A DNA stretch of 64,000 bases from Firmicutes bacterium HGW-Firmicutes-16 (GCA_002841545.1 PGZZ01000002.1:62001-126000), one strand, 5' to 3'; shown: positions 17,185 to 27,304, counted from the stretch's first letter. Numbers and translations are program-made. Notes: generated by a model from the letters alone, not told the origin.

Positions 17185-17239
17185 TTCAGTAACGCTATTT
17201 CTTTAGCAATCTAATCAGTAAAACAAAGGAGAAAAGACA

Positions 17240-18481
17240 ATGAAAAAGCCGTTTGTGTCGCTCACGCAGCTTCAAGAGCTTTCCAAAGAATATTCTACTC
17301 CCTATCATCTTTATGATGAAAAGGGCATACGCGAGAACGCACGAAAGCTTTACAAGGCCTTTTCTTGGAATAAGGGATTCAGAGAATATTTCGCTGTAAA
17401 GGCCACACCTAATCCGGCTATCATGCAGATGCTCAGCGAAGAGGGCTGCGGCATGGACTGCTCGTCCCTTACCGAGCTCATGCTCTGCGAAAAATGCGGC
17501 ATTTCCGGAGACGGTATAATGTTCTCGTCAAACGATACACCCACTGAGGACTTTTTACTTGCGGACAAGCTTGGCGCGATTATTAATCTTGACGATATCA
17601 CGCATATTGATTATCTTGAGAAAACAGTGGGTCATATTCCCGAAAGAATTTGCTGCCGGTACAATCCGGGCGGCAACTTCGAGATTTCGAATACAATTAT
17701 GGATACCCCGGGCGACGCAAAGTACGGGCTTACAAAGCCGCAGATGTTTCAGGCGTTCCGTCTGCTCCGCGATAAGGGCGTCAAGGAATTCGGTATACAC
17801 GCGTTCCTTGCATCGAACACCGTGACGAACGACTATTACCCAACGCTTGCGGCGACGCTGTTCCGCCTGGCCGTCGAACTCAAAAATGAGCTTGACGTTC
17901 ATATCACCTTCATAAATCTATCCGGCGGCATCGGCATACCGTACCGCGAGGATCAGATGGCGGCTGACATCGCTGACATCGGCGACCGTGTCCGGAAGGT
18001 ATACAACCAGATTCTCACTCCTGCGGGCATGGGTGACATTGCGCTGTATTCCGAGCTTGGAAGGTTTATGCTGGCGCCTTACGGCTGCCTTGTAACCAGA
18101 GCTCAGCATCAGAAGCATATTCACAAAGACTATATCGGTGTTGATGCTTGTGCCTGCAACCTCATGCGTCCGGCGATGTACGGAGCTTACCATCACATAA
18201 CTGTTATGGGCAAGGAAGACGCTCCTGCCGATCACCTTTACGACATCGTCGGCGGACTATGTGAGAATAACGACAAGTTTGCAATTGACCGTTGGCTGCC
18301 CAGAATTGACAGCGGTGACTTCCTCGTAATCCATGACACCGGCGCCCACGGGCACTCGATGGGCTATAACTATAACGGCAAGCTTCGCAGCGCGGAGGTT
18401 CTGCTTCTCGAGGACGGCTCAGCGAAGCTCATACGCAGGGCGGAGACTCCGAACGACTATTTCGCCACACTTAACTTTTGA
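17240..18481 (+). CDS. lysA: Diaminopimelate decarboxylase (PLP fold type III)
   Basis: 413 aa. Decarboxylates meso-diaminopimelate to lysine. The PLP lysine is in REYFAVKATPNP (about residue 53). Other motifs: ICCRYNPGGNFE, INLSGGIGIPY (PLP phosphate loop), ELGRFMLAPYGCLV and VGGLCENNDKFAIDRWLP, the last containing the C-E-x-x-D residues from the second subunit. The usual HxHxGS segment reads GIHAFLASNTVTNDYYP, which I recall from a Firmicute subgroup of this family. Ribosome site AAAGGAG. It converges with the ssb-like gene with one base between the stops and no terminator. Confidence 0.9.
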   Translation: MKKPFVSLTQLQELSKEYSTPYHLYDEKGIRENARKLYKAFSWNKGFREYFAVKATPNPAIMQMLSEEGCGMDCSSLTELMLCEKCGISGDGIMFSSNDTPTEDFLLADKLGAIINLDDITHIDYLEKTVGHIPERICCRYNPGGNFEISNTIMDTPGDAKYGLTKPQMFQAFRLLRDKGVKEFGIHAFLASNTVTNDYYPTLAATLFRLAVELKNELDVHITFINLSGGIGIPYREDQMAADIADIGDRVRKVYNQILTPAGMGDIALYSELGRFMLAPYGCLVTRAQHQKHIHKDYIGVDACACNLMRPAMYGAYHHITVMGKEDAPADHLYDIVGGLCENNDKFAIDRWLPRIDSGDFLVIHDTGAHGHSMGYNYNGKLRSAEVLLLEDGSAKLIRRAETPNDYFATLNF

Positions 18482-18482
18482 T

Positions 18483-19091
18483 TTAAGTCACCTTATCGAT
18501 TGATGAAGCTGACACTTCGTATGCGGTTTTTTTGACCTGTCCGTTGTCCGCGCTCTTTATGTAACTGCGGCTTTGTATTCTGCCTTCAAGCTCGATGGTA
18601 TCTCCTACGTTCCAAAGAGACGCATCGCGGGCATTTTGTCCCCATGAGATGCAGGGGAGATAGTCCGAGCGCCCGAAGGGGCGGTTCACTGCGAGCAGAA
18701 TGTCGCAAATCTCCCGTCCAAGAGGCGTCATACGAAGGCTTGGCTGTTTGCAGACTGTTCCGCGCAGAGATATCGAATTCTCCGGATCGTCATCGCAGAA
18801 CTCCAATTCGTTTGCATAGACAAATATTAAAAGCCTGTTTCCGACTCCGCTCTTATTGTTATAGGAGCGGAGTTCTCCTGTTATTCGGAGCATGTGACTG
18901 CCATCAGGCTCAATAGTACGCATTTTTTCTTCTTCGCACACAATGTTTATCACATCTTCGGCACCTGAAAGCCGCGGCACCCGAAGCGGAAATATGAAGT
19001 ATTTTCTGTTGCGGCTGATATGCGAAAAACTGGCTTTTCCGTCAACACTGCCGCATAGCCGTGTCGTGTTTCCCGTCGTGCTCTTTTCCAT
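18483..19091 (-). CDS. Two-OB-fold single-stranded DNA-binding protein
   Basis: 202 aa. Two SSB-like OB folds in tandem: about 8-100 (LCGSVDGKASFSHISRNRKYF, FPLRVPRLSGAEDVINIVC) and 103-200 (ISLRGTVCKQPSLRMTPLGR, ICDILLAVNRPFGRSDYLPC, WNVGDTIELEGRIQSRSY). The second half is the better match to SSB. It lacks the acidic C-terminal tip (it ends SASSIDKVT), so it should not recruit partners as housekeeping SSB does. Tandem-OB SSBs of this length occur in clostridia as accessory SSB or PriB-like proteins. Ribosome site GGAGGG. Confidence 0.8.
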   Translation of the reverse strand: MEKSTTGNTTRLCGSVDGKASFSHISRNRKYFIFPLRVPRLSGAEDVINIVCEEEKMRTIEPDGSHMLRITGELRSYNNKSGVGNRLLIFVYANELEFCDDDPENSISLRGTVCKQPSLRMTPLGREICDILLAVNRPFGRSDYLPCISWGQNARDASLWNVGDTIELEGRIQSRSYIKSADNGQVKKTAYEVSASSIDKVT

Positions 19092-19259
19092 AGCTACCCT
19101 CCGTTGTTAAATATTTTGCTTGAGCTTATAACCGCAAGAAAGCAGAAACGAATTCTAAAGAAGTTGTCCCTTGCGTTTACCAAAGCATATTCGGCGGGAG
19201 TCGGCGTTATACATGGGAGCTTTTATTTTGGATGGGTAAAGCTCTATTATCAGAAATCC

Positions 19260-19288
19260 TTGACCGAAGTGTATATTTGATATAGAAT
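19260..19288 (+). promoter_or_regulatory. Promoter of oppBCDF
   Basis: TTGACC (19260-19265), 17-base spacer, TAGAAT (19283-19288), 37 bases before oppB. Confidence 0.7.
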
Positions 19289-19324
19289 TTCATGGAAATA
19301 GGCTGAGAAACAGGGAGTGAAGAT

Positions 19325-20272
19325 ATGGCAAAGTACACCTTAAAAAGGTTGGGGATGGCGCTGATAACGCTTTTGGTTATCGCGTCCCTTACTTTTTTAT
19401 TGATGAACAGCGTTCCCGGCAGTCCTTGGCTTAGTGAAAAATCACCTTCGCAGGTGACAATTGATGCGCTGAACGAGAAATACGGTATGGACAAGCCTGT
19501 CATCGTACAGCTAGGGAAATATCTTGAAAATGTTGTTCAGGGCGATATGGGTGTCTCTCTGAATATGCAAAAAAACAGACCGGTCGTCGACATTATTCTG
19601 GAGATGTTTCCCGTATCAGCGAGTATAGGCTTTATTGCCATCATTTGGGCTACGCTCGTTGGTGTGACCTTGGGCTGTCTTGCAGCTTATAACCGAGGGA
19701 CATGGGTTGACAGCTTGCTGAGAGTAGTGTGTACCCTAGGTATTTCAATGCCGACCTTTGTCATTGCCTCCTTGCTTCTTTTGACCTTTGCCGGAGCTAA
19801 TGAGGCCCTCAGATTCTTCCCGACAATCTTTGATGCTTCATTGGGAGCCAAAGCCTACGTCCTTCCTTGCTTAGCACTTGGTCTTTATCCGATGTGCTAT
19901 ACGGCTCGTCAGACGAGAAGCTCAATGCTTGACGCTCTCGGGCAGGACTACATAACGACAGCCAGAGCAAAGGGACTCAGAAGCCCTGCCATAATCTTTA
20001 AACATGCGCTGAGAAACGCGCTGATACCTGTTATTACATATCTCGGACCACAAATAGCCTTCGTTTTCTGCGGTGGATTCGTAACGGAGCAAGTGTTTTC
20101 CATACCCGGACTTGGACGCTATTTCATCCAAAGCATCCTAAACCGCGATTATCCCGTGATTATGGGAACGACGATTTTCCTGGCAGCATTCATTATTCTT
20201 ATGAATTTCCTCGTCGATGTACTTTATAAAGTCGTTGATCCGCGAATCAGGTTTGAAGGGGGAGGAAAATAA
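19325..20272 (+). CDS. oppB: Oligopeptide ABC transporter permease OppB
   Basis: 315 aa with six membrane segments. It starts MAKYTLKRLGMALITLLVIASL, with NSVPGSPW and ALNEKYGMDKPVIVQ near the N-terminus, as in OppB/DppB. The ATP-binding-protein contact loop is DALGQDYITTARAKGL (EAA motif), and the C-terminus has VTEQVFSIPGLGRYFIQSI and PRIRFEGGGK. It forms the membrane channel with OppC. First gene of oppBCDF. Confidence 0.95.
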   Translation: MAKYTLKRLGMALITLLVIASLTFLLMNSVPGSPWLSEKSPSQVTIDALNEKYGMDKPVIVQLGKYLENVVQGDMGVSLNMQKNRPVVDIILEMFPVSASIGFIAIIWATLVGVTLGCLAAYNRGTWVDSLLRVVCTLGISMPTFVIASLLLLTFAGANEALRFFPTIFDASLGAKAYVLPCLALGLYPMCYTARQTRSSMLDALGQDYITTARAKGLRSPAIIFKHALRNALIPVITYLGPQIAFVFCGGFVTEQVFSIPGLGRYFIQSILNRDYPVIMGTTIFLAAFIILMNFLVDVLYKVVDPRIRFEGGGK

Positions 20273-20274
20273 GA

Positions 20275-21469
20275 ATGTCAGATAAGATTAAGCGCGTAAC
20301 ATTCGGCTCTCTTCAGCCGAATATAGAAAACCTTCTTGAACTGACTCCCGAAGATTTTGCTCCCGCATCCAACGAGCAGAAGGAAGGCTTTATTGCGGAC
20401 CGCAAAAGCTCCTCCTATTGGAAGGACACATGGCGCAGGCTTAGAAAAAACAAGGTTTCGATGGTAGCTCTTGGCATCATTTGCCTATACCTTGTTTTTG
20501 CGTTTATCGGCCCTATGCTCATGCCATATGGGTACGATGAGTTTATAGCGGGGTCTGAAAACCTTTACCCCTGGCACTATTCACTTGAAGACCAGAAGCT
20601 ACTCGACAGCGTTTCCGGCAACGAAGGGGACGGGCTCAAGGCAGCTCTCGAATCCGCTAAAAAGGAAAACGGAATTCATCTTAAAGCCTTTGGATACTCA
20701 AATGCCGAGCTTACACGTATTGAAAACGGTGAAAAGGTGTTTCCTCACGTTTTCGGTACAGATAAATTCGGACGTGATATCATGGTTCGCATTATGAGTG
20801 TCGATGCTTATCGGCATCTGTGCCGCATTGCTGGTTTTGCTAATCGGCGCGACCTACGGCTCGATTTCGGGTTTTACTGGCGGCAAGGTTGACACGGTAA
20901 TGATGCACGGAGCGGAGCTCATCTACTCTGTGCCGGAGGTTCTGGTTGTTCTGCTTCTCTCGACCGCGCTCCAGCCTGCGCTTATTGCTTTCCAGGACAG
21001 CGGAGAAGGATTATTTCAGAAACTCGTCGGATTAATGGGCCCTAATCTCATATCGCTGTTTGTGGCATTCGGACTTCTATATTGGGTCACAATGGCACGA
21101 ATCATACGCGGACAGATACTTCAGCTCAAGGAGCAGGAGTTTGTTACTGCCGCAAGGGCTCTCGGAGCGAGCTCAGGTCGCATAATCAGACGTCATCTTC
21201 TTCCCAACTGCATTGGGCAGATTGTTGTCACGACCTGTCTGCAGATACCGGAAGCGATTTTCCTTGAGTCCTTCCTGTCCTTCCTCGGCGTGGGAGTATC
21301 GGCGCCTATGACGAGCCTTGGTTCTATGGCGGCTGATGCGCTGACGGGCTATCAGACCTACGGCTACAGGCTTATAATACCTGCTGTAATCCTTAGCTTG
21401 ATGATTTTGGCATTGAATCTTTTCGGTGACGGACTTCGCGATGCGCTTGACCCTAGACTTAAAAAATAG
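20275..21469 (+). pseudogene. oppC: Oligopeptide ABC transporter permease OppC, frameshifted
   Basis: Two overlapping frames together make one OppC. The first (20275-20892) gives the cytoplasmic N-terminus, TM1 (VALGIICLYLVFAFIGPMLM) and VFGTDKFGRDIMVRIM, then runs out of frame to a stop. The second, open from before 20798 to 21469, resumes VSMLIGICAALLVLLIGATYG and carries the EAA loop (EQEFVTAARALGASSGRIIRRH) and PRLKK end. OppC proteins read D-x-x-V-R-x-x-Y-G-A-R-x-S-L at this point. Here Met is followed by one A and then GTG TCG, so 11 bases encoding Tyr-Gly-Ala and most of Arg look deleted. No homopolymer is present. No ribosome site precedes 20798, so an intact OppC is not expected from this sequence. 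Confidence 0.88.
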
Positions 21470-21487
21470 AAAGGAGGAAACACTGCT

Positions 21488-22510
21488 TTGAGCAATACAG
21501 AAGATAAAAAATTGCTGGAGATCAAGGACTTAAAGGTTTCCTTCTTCACTCCGGCGGGCGAGGTTAAGGCTGTCGGAGGTATTTCCTATGATTTGGGATA
21601 CGGCGAAGTCATGGGGATAGTGGGCGAGTCCGGCTCGGGAAAAAGCGTTGAGGCCTATTCGATTATGGGGCTTCTCCAGTCACCCGGAAAAGTTATCGGC
21701 GGATCGATTAGCTTTGAAGGCGAGGATGTTTTGTCCTATGATAAAAATCAAATGATTGATTTCCGCGGCAACAAGGTTGCTATGATTTTTCAGAACCCGA
21801 TGACTTGTCTTAATCCGGTATACACAATCGGAAACCAGCTCATTGAGGCTCTTCGCGCTCACAACAAAGAGATTTCTGCTCATGATGCCAGCAAGCGAGC
21901 AATGGAAATGCTAGAGCTTGTCGGCATAAACAATTTGGAAAAGCGTATGAAGCAATATCCACATGAATTCTCCGGCGGTATGCGTCAGAGAGTTATGATT
22001 GCGATGGGACTCATTTGTTCACCGAAGCTGCTCATCGCCGACGAGCCGACTACGGCACTTGACGTCACGATTCAGGCTCAGATACTTGAAATTATGAAGG
22101 ATATTCAGAAGAAGACCGGAATGGGTATTATCTTCATAACTCATAACTTCGGTGTCGTTGCCGAAATATGCGACAAGGTTTCCGTCATGTACGCCGGAAG
22201 AATAGTTGAGCAGGGGAAAGTCGACGACATTTATTATAAACCGGCGCACCCTTATACAATCGGACTTCTTCGCTCCATGCCGCGTGTGGATGCCGAAGAA
22301 TATGAACGGCTCATCCCAATCGACGGAACTCCTGTCGATATGTGCTGTCCGCCTGAGGGCTGCTTGTTTGCGCCAAGATGCGAGAAATGCATGCAGATTT
22401 GCTTTAAAAAAGTGCCGCCGTATGCTGAGCTCGGCGACGGTCATCGCAGTGCTTGCTGGCTTCGGGTACAGGAACAGATGAGCGGTAAGGAGGAGCAGGA
22501 TAATGGATGA
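21488..22510 (+). CDS. oppD: Oligopeptide ABC transporter ATPase OppD
   Basis: 340 aa, TTG start with AAGGAGG 10 bases upstream. Walker A GESGSGKS, Q-loop IFQNPMTCLNP, signature FSGGMRQRVMIAMGL, Walker B LLIADEPTTALDV, H-loop ITHNFG. The C-terminal oligopeptide/dipeptide extension has CPPEGCLFAPRCEKCMQIC, whose cysteines form the Fe-S-like site seen in Opp/Dpp ATPases. It ends by overlapping oppF by 8 bases. Confidence 0.96.
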   Translation: MSNTEDKKLLEIKDLKVSFFTPAGEVKAVGGISYDLGYGEVMGIVGESGSGKSVEAYSIMGLLQSPGKVIGGSISFEGEDVLSYDKNQMIDFRGNKVAMIFQNPMTCLNPVYTIGNQLIEALRAHNKEISAHDASKRAMEMLELVGINNLEKRMKQYPHEFSGGMRQRVMIAMGLICSPKLLIADEPTTALDVTIQAQILEIMKDIQKKTGMGIIFITHNFGVVAEICDKVSVMYAGRIVEQGKVDDIYYKPAHPYTIGLLRSMPRVDAEEYERLIPIDGTPVDMCCPPEGCLFAPRCEKCMQICFKKVPPYAELGDGHRSACWLRVQEQMSGKEEQDNG

Positions 22511-23558
22511 CAAGGTGCTTCTTCAGGTTACGAACCTGCAAAAATACTTTCCTGTCAAGGGTGTCAAGGGACCCGGTGTTCAGGCTGTTGAAGGCGTATC
22601 GCTGGAAATCAAAAAGGGAGAGACTCTCGGTCTGGTCGGCGAGTCCGGCTGCGGAAAAACAACGCTCGGAAGAACAATTCTCCGGCTTCATGAGCCGACC
22701 TGCGGTCGGATAGTTTATGACGGAAACACGATTTATGACAGCGGCGGGTTTGATATTCCGCTTAAGGACAAAGACGGGAAACAGGTTCTTGACAAAAACG
22801 GAAAACCGCTGACCACAAAATCAAAAAAGACTTCTCAGGATATGCTGCCGTTCCGTCGCAAAATGCAGATAATTTTTCAGGATCCCTTGGCTTCACTTGA
22901 CCCGCGTATGACAGTCGGCGAGATAATCGGAGAGGCAATCGATATTCATAAGCTGGCAAGCTCCAAAGAGGAACGCTCCGAAATGATAAAATCGTTTTTG
23001 AGCGACGTCGGGCTCAACACGGAGCACGCCAATCGCTTCCCACATGAGTTTTCCGGCGGACAGCAGCAGCGAGTCGGCATAGCCCGCGCGCTCGCCGTAA
23101 AGCCCGAATTCATTGTCTGCGACGAACCGATTTCCGCGCTAGACGTATCCATTCAGTCGCAGATTGTCAATATGCTCGAAGATATGCAAAACGAGTTGGG
23201 ACTTACTTATCTTTTCATCGCGCACGATTTGTCCGTCGTTCGCCATATCTCAAACCGAATCGGAGTCATGTATCTCGGGTCGCTTATCGAGCTTGGCGAG
23301 AGCTATGAGCTTTACAAGCATCCGCTTCACCCCTATACAAAGACGCTTCTTTCCGCTATACCGGTACCAGATCCGGAAAAGTCCCGTGCAAGAAAGCGGA
23401 TAGTGCTTGAGGGGGATATCTCAAGTCCCATGAATCCGCCGAAAGGCTGCCGCTTCCATACGCGCTGTCCTTATGCTACGCAGAAGTGTAAGGAAGAAAT
23501 CCCTCAATTCAAGGAATACGGCAAGGACCATTGGGCCGCCTGCCATTTACTTGGCTAG
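22503..23558 (+). CDS. oppF: Oligopeptide ABC transporter ATPase OppF
   Basis: 351 aa. Walker [11 protein letters not shown]-loop [19 protein letters not shown], signature [15 protein letters not shown], Walker [15 protein letters not shown]-loop IAHDLS. C-terminal [18 protein letters not shown]. An insert at about 80-115 ([20 protein letters not shown] and a Lys/Ser/Thr stretch) lengthens the loop before the Q-loop. The ATG overlaps the oppD 3' end. Last gene of the operon; a terminator follows. Confidence 0.96.
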   Translation: MDDKVLLQVTNLQKYFPVKGVKGPGVQAVEGVSLEIKKGETLGLVGESGCGKTTLGRTILRLHEPTCGRIVYDGNTIYDSGGFDIPLKDKDGKQVLDKNGKPLTTKSKKTSQDMLPFRRKMQIIFQDPLASLDPRMTVGEIIGEAIDIHKLASSKEERSEMIKSFLSDVGLNTEHANRFPHEFSGGQQQRVGIARALAVKPEFIVCDEPISALDVSIQSQIVNMLEDMQNELGLTYLFIAHDLSVVRHISNRIGVMYLGSLIELGESYELYKHPLHPYTKTLLSAIPVPDPEKSRARKRIVLEGDISSPMNPPKGCRFHTRCPYATQKCKEEIPQFKEYGKDHWAACHLLG

Positions 23559-23564
23559 AAATAT

Positions 23565-23601
23565 AAAAGCGCTTTTCTGTTAAAAAGGAAAGCGCTTTTT
23601 C
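23565..23601 (+). terminator. Terminator of oppBCDF
   Basis: Stem AAAAGCGCTTTTC with GAAAGCGCTTTT (one bulged T), loop TGTTAAAAAG, T-run. Confidence 0.8.
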
Positions 23602-23612
23602 TGAATTCTCTA

Positions 23613-23641
23613 TTGACACGTCCATGTTCTCATGGTAACAT
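23613..23641 (+). promoter_or_regulatory. Promoter of the pyrimidine operon
   Basis: TTGACA (23613-23618), 17-base spacer, TAACAT (23636-23641). The leader is only about 28 nt, so there is no room for a PyrR attenuator. Confidence 0.75.
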
Positions 23642-23675
23642 ATCGTGAAATAAAGCAAGGCAGGGGGGCTGTCAA

Positions 23676-24965
23676 GTGAAATCGCTTATCCGAAACGCAG
23701 AAGTATTTTTTGACGGAATATTTGTCAGGAAAGATGTTTTGATCGAAGACGGCATCATCGCTGACATTAAATCTGATATTCCTCCCGTTTCCGGCGTTCT
23801 TGTTTTTGATATGAATAACTGTTTCGTTTTTCCCGGTCTCATCGATGTTCATGTGCATCTGAGAGAGCCGGGCTTTTTTTATAAAGAAACGATAAAAAGC
23901 GGCAGTTTGGCTGCGGCTCACGGCGGCTTTACGACAGTGTGCGCGATGCCAAACCTAAACCCAGTGCCGGATAGCCTTGAGAATCTGAACGCCGAGCTTG
24001 AAATCATAAATAGAGACGCCGTCATCCATGTCCTGCCCTATGGAAGTATAACTGTCGGCGAAAAACAGCAGGAGCTTTCCGATATGGAGGCTCTGACATC
24101 GCACGTCGTAGCGTTTTCGGATGACGGAGTCGGAGTTGAGAGCGCAGATATGATGGAAGAAGCCATGAATAGGGCAAAGAAGCTGGGAAAAATGATTGTT
24201 GCACACTGCGAGGTCAAAGAGCTTGTAAATGGCGGGTGTGTTCACGACGGTGAATATGCGAAAACGCACGGACTTCGTGGCAATCCTTCCGACAGCGAGT
24301 GGCGCGAGGTAGAGCGTGATTTGGAGCTTGTTCGCAAAACCGGCTGCGACTTTCACGTCTGCCATGTTTCCACAAAAGAGAGCGTTGAGCTGATACGCAA
24401 GGCGAAGGCTGAAGGCTTGCCTGTCACTTGCGAAACTGCACCGCACTATCTTGTGCTCTGCGACAAGAATTTGCAGGATGAGGGCCGCTTCAAAATGAAC
24501 CCGCCGCTTCGCGGTCAAGAGGACAGGGACGCACTAATTGCGGGAATTTTTGACGGAACCATTGACATGATTGCGACCGACCATGCTCCGCACTCGGCGG
24601 AGGAAAAGTCCGGAGGTCTTGTTACCAGCCTGAACGGTATTGTAGGTCTGGAAACGGCGTTTGCGATACTATATACAAAGCTCGTGAAGCAGGGCGTTAT
24701 CACGCTTGAAAAACTTATCGAACTAATGCAGGTGAATCCTGCACAACGCTTCGGAATCGGAAACTGTCTGAAAATCAGCAGTCCTGCGGACATAACTGTT
24801 TTTGATTTGAATGCTGAGTATATAATTGACTCGAACAGCTTCCTCTCCAAAGGCCGTTCTACACCTTTTGAGAGAGAAAAGGTTTTTGGGAAATGCCTGC
24901 TAACGATGGTCGGCGGCGTACCTGTGTGGGAAGAGGTCGGCATAAACCAAAAGATCGAGGATTGA
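23676..24965 (+). CDS. pyrC: Dihydroorotase
   Basis: 429 aa, GTG start after a GGGGGG ribosome site. Closes carbamoyl-aspartate to dihydroorotate. Class I (PyrC of Gram-positives): FPGLIDVHVHLREPG with the metal-binding HxH, MIVAHCE, FHVCHVSTKESVEL, PVTCETAPHYL and MIATDHAPHSAEEK with the catalytic Asp. First gene of pyrC-K-D-F-E-B-I; pyrK begins one base after its stop. Confidence 0.96.
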   Translation: MKSLIRNAEVFFDGIFVRKDVLIEDGIIADIKSDIPPVSGVLVFDMNNCFVFPGLIDVHVHLREPGFFYKETIKSGSLAAAHGGFTTVCAMPNLNPVPDSLENLNAELEIINRDAVIHVLPYGSITVGEKQQELSDMEALTSHVVAFSDDGVGVESADMMEEAMNRAKKLGKMIVAHCEVKELVNGGCVHDGEYAKTHGLRGNPSDSEWREVERDLELVRKTGCDFHVCHVSTKESVELIRKAKAEGLPVTCETAPHYLVLCDKNLQDEGRFKMNPPLRGQEDRDALIAGIFDGTIDMIATDHAPHSAEEKSGGLVTSLNGIVGLETAFAILYTKLVKQGVITLEKLIELMQVNPAQRFGIGNCLKISSPADITVFDLNAEYIIDSNSFLSKGRSTPFEREKVFGKCLLTMVGGVPVWEEVGINQKIED

Positions 24966-24966
24966 T

Positions 24967-25701
24967 ATGAAAAAAGAGATTTTTACAATAGTGAGCAACC
25001 GAAAACTGACGGACAGTGTTTTCAAAATGACACTTTGCGGTGACACGAGTGCGATAACCGCTCCCGGACAGTTCGTGAACATCGAGCTTGAGGGGCTGTA
25101 TCTGCGCAGACCAATCTCCGTCTGCGATCTTGAGGGCGAGAGGCTCACGCTGATATACAAAGCTGTCGGCAAGGGCACGGAGCAGATGAGCGCGATGGGA
25201 AAAGGCGAAGCACTGGATATTTTGACAGGGCTTGGCAACGGCTATGACACAGCGAACAGCGGAGCTTGCCCCGTGCTTATTGGCGGAGGAGTCGGTGTGC
25301 CGCCCCTGTATCTGCTTGCGAAAAAGCTGATAGGTGAGGGCAAGAACCCGAAGGTGATACTGGGCTTCAACACAGCCTTAGAAGTATTCTATGAGGATGA
25401 ATTCTGCGCTCTCGGTATAGAAACATTTGTTACCACAGTCGACGGAAGTCACGGCATCAAAGGTTTTGTAACCGATGCCCTGAAGTCCTGCGGAGAATAT
25501 AGCTACACCTTTTCCTGCGGTCCGGAGCCGATGCTTAAAGCAGTGTACAACGAATCCCTGACGGATGGACAATTCAGCTTTGAAGAGCGCATGGGCTGCG
25601 GCTTCGGCGCCTGCATGGGCTGCTCCTGCAAAACGAAATACGGATATAAGCGCATCTGCAAGGATGGGCCTGTGCTGGAAAAGGGGGAGATTATATGGTG
25701 A
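24967..25701 (+). CDS. pyrK: Dihydroorotate dehydrogenase B electron-transfer subunit
   Basis: 244 aa. Passes electrons from PyrD to NAD+. FAD domain with LRRPISVCD (R-x-x-S); NAD domain with PVLIGGGVGVPPLYLLAKKL and SCGPEPMLKAV. The C-terminal 2Fe-2S site has ERMGCGFGACMGCSCKTK and a final Cys in KRICKDGPV. It overlaps pyrD by 7 bases, as expected for a heterotetramer made in equal amounts. Confidence 0.96.
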   Translation: MKKEIFTIVSNRKLTDSVFKMTLCGDTSAITAPGQFVNIELEGLYLRRPISVCDLEGERLTLIYKAVGKGTEQMSAMGKGEALDILTGLGNGYDTANSGACPVLIGGGVGVPPLYLLAKKLIGEGKNPKVILGFNTALEVFYEDEFCALGIETFVTTVDGSHGIKGFVTDALKSCGEYSYTFSCGPEPMLKAVYNESLTDGQFSFEERMGCGFGACMGCSCKTKYGYKRICKDGPVLEKGEIIW

Positions 25702-26606
25702 ACACAGAAGTCGTTTTGAGCGGAATAACACTCACGAACCCTGTTATACCGGCAAGTGGAACCTTCGGATTCGGAGCTGAATTTGCGCAGCTTTACGATA
25801 TCAATATTCTCGGAAGTCTTTCCTTTAAGGGTACGACAGTCGAAGAGCGTTTCGGCAATCCGACTCCGCGCATAGCGGAGTGCAGTAGCGGAATGATAAA
25901 TTCCGTGGGCTTGCAAAATCCCGGGCTGAAAGCGGTCTGCGAACATGAACTCCCAAAACTTGCAACGCTCTACAAAAAACCCGTCATCGCAAACATAAGC
26001 GGCTTTTCGATTGAGGAATACGTCGAGTGCGCGAAGGCGATGGAAAGACAGGAAAGCGTCGGAATAATCGAAGTAAATGTGAGCTGTCCGAATGTCCACG
26101 GCGGGGGAATGAGCTTCGGCGTTGACGCAAAAGCTGCGGCAGAAGTGACGAGAGCCGTAAAGGCAGTTTCAAAAAAGCCCGTCTATATAAAGCTGAGTCC
26201 GAATGTAACTGACATTGTTTCAATTGCCCTTGCCTGCGAGGACGCAGGTGCGGACGGTTTGAGCCTAATCAACACGCTATACGCAATGCGAATCGACCTT
26301 AAAACCAAAAAGCCGGTGCTGGCAAACAAAATGGGCGGTCTATCCGGCCCTGCGGTTTTCCCTGTCGCTCTCCGCATGGTTTATCAGGTGTTTGAGGCTG
26401 TGAAGATTCCGATTATCGGAATGGGCGGAGTAGCAGCCGCTGAGGATGTAATCGAAATGATGCTTGCCGGCGCGAGTGCCGTTCAAATTGGTGCCGCGAA
26501 TCTTAAAAATCCCGTTGCCTGCAAAGAGATAATTGAAGATTTGTCGCGAGTAATGGAAAAGTACAGAATAAGCAGTCTAAGTGAAATTATCGGAGGTGCA
26601 CACTGA
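25695..26606 (+). CDS. pyrD: Dihydroorotate dehydrogenase B catalytic subunit
   Basis: 303 aa. FMN enzyme oxidising dihydroorotate to orotate, class 1B. Motifs: [50 protein letters not shown] (the Cys is the catalytic base of class 1), [29 protein letters not shown] and IIGMGGV. Its partner is PyrK. The stop overlaps the pyrF start by one base. Confidence 0.97.
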   Translation: MVNTEVVLSGITLTNPVIPASGTFGFGAEFAQLYDINILGSLSFKGTTVEERFGNPTPRIAECSSGMINSVGLQNPGLKAVCEHELPKLATLYKKPVIANISGFSIEEYVECAKAMERQESVGIIEVNVSCPNVHGGGMSFGVDAKAAAEVTRAVKAVSKKPVYIKLSPNVTDIVSIALACEDAGADGLSLINTLYAMRIDLKTKKPVLANKMGGLSGPAVFPVALRMVYQVFEAVKIPIIGMGGVAAAEDVIEMMLAGASAVQIGAANLKNPVACKEIIEDLSRVMEKYRISSLSEIIGGAH

Positions 26607-27304
26607 TGGCAAAAGACGTAATAATCGCCTGCGATTTCAGCGGCAGGGAAGAGGTTCTGAGCTTTCTGGATAAGTTCGAAGGCAAGAAACCCTTTGTGAA
26701 AATCGGTATGGAGCTTTTTTATGCCGAGGGACCGCAAATTGTCAGGGATATCAAGGCTCGCGGACACAAGATTTTTCTTGACCTGAAGCTCCATGATATT
26801 CCGAATACCGTTAAAAAGTCGATGTCGGTGCTAAGTTCACTCGATATAGATATGTGCAACGTCCACGCGGCGGGAACCTCCGCAATGATGCAGGCGGCGC
26901 TTGAAGGACTAACGCGTTCGGATGGAACACGCCCGCTTCTGATTGCTGTTACACAGCTTACATCGACCAGTGAAGAGCGTATGCAAAGCGAGCTTCTGAT
27001 AGGCAAGAGCCTTGAGGAAACGGTTCTGCACTATGCCGAAAATACAAAGCTCTCGGGACTTGACGGAATAGTCTGTTCACCGCTTGAAGCGGAAAAAGTG
27101 AAGGAGCGCTGCGGCAAGGATTTCCTCACTATTACGCCCGGCGTGCGATTTGCGGATGCAAAAGCCGACGATCAGGTGCGGATAACAACTCCCGCGAAAG
27201 CCCGTGAGCTGGGCAGCGACTACATAGTCGTTGGCAGACCAATAACCGCCGCGGCTGACCCTGTTGAAGCATACGAGCGCTGCTTAAAAGAGTTTTTGGG
27301 ATAG
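26606..27304 (+). CDS. pyrF: Orotidine 5'-phosphate decarboxylase
   Basis: 232 aa, group I enzyme converting OMP to [23 protein letters not shown] and the catalytic [13 protein letters not shown] (Lys-x-x-x-Asp array), then [25 protein letters not shown] and [11 protein letters not shown]. Ribosome site GGAGGTG lies inside the end of pyrD. A 54-base gap without structure separates it from pyrE. Confidence 0.97.
   Translation: MAKDVIIACDFSGREEVLSFLDKFEGKKPFVKIGMELFYAEGPQIVRDIKARGHKIFLDLKLHDIPNTVKKSMSVLSSLDIDMCNVHAAGTSAMMQAALEGLTRSDGTRPLLIAVTQLTSTSEERMQSELLIGKSLEETVLHYAENTKLSGLDGIVCSPLEAEKVKERCGKDFLTITPGVRFADAKADDQVRITTPAKARELGSDYIVVGRPITAAADPVEAYERCLKEFLG

Noticed and set aside
17132-17239. 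Possible lysine riboswitch before lysA.
   Set aside because: The gap is 108 bases with a promoter inside it, too short for that RNA.
19116-19280. A 54-codon TTG-started frame before oppB.
   Set aside because: No ribosome site, and it contains the opp promoter; composition does not look coding.
23602-23675. Possible PyrR attenuator before pyrC.
   Set aside because: Leader of about 28 nt with no hairpin pair.
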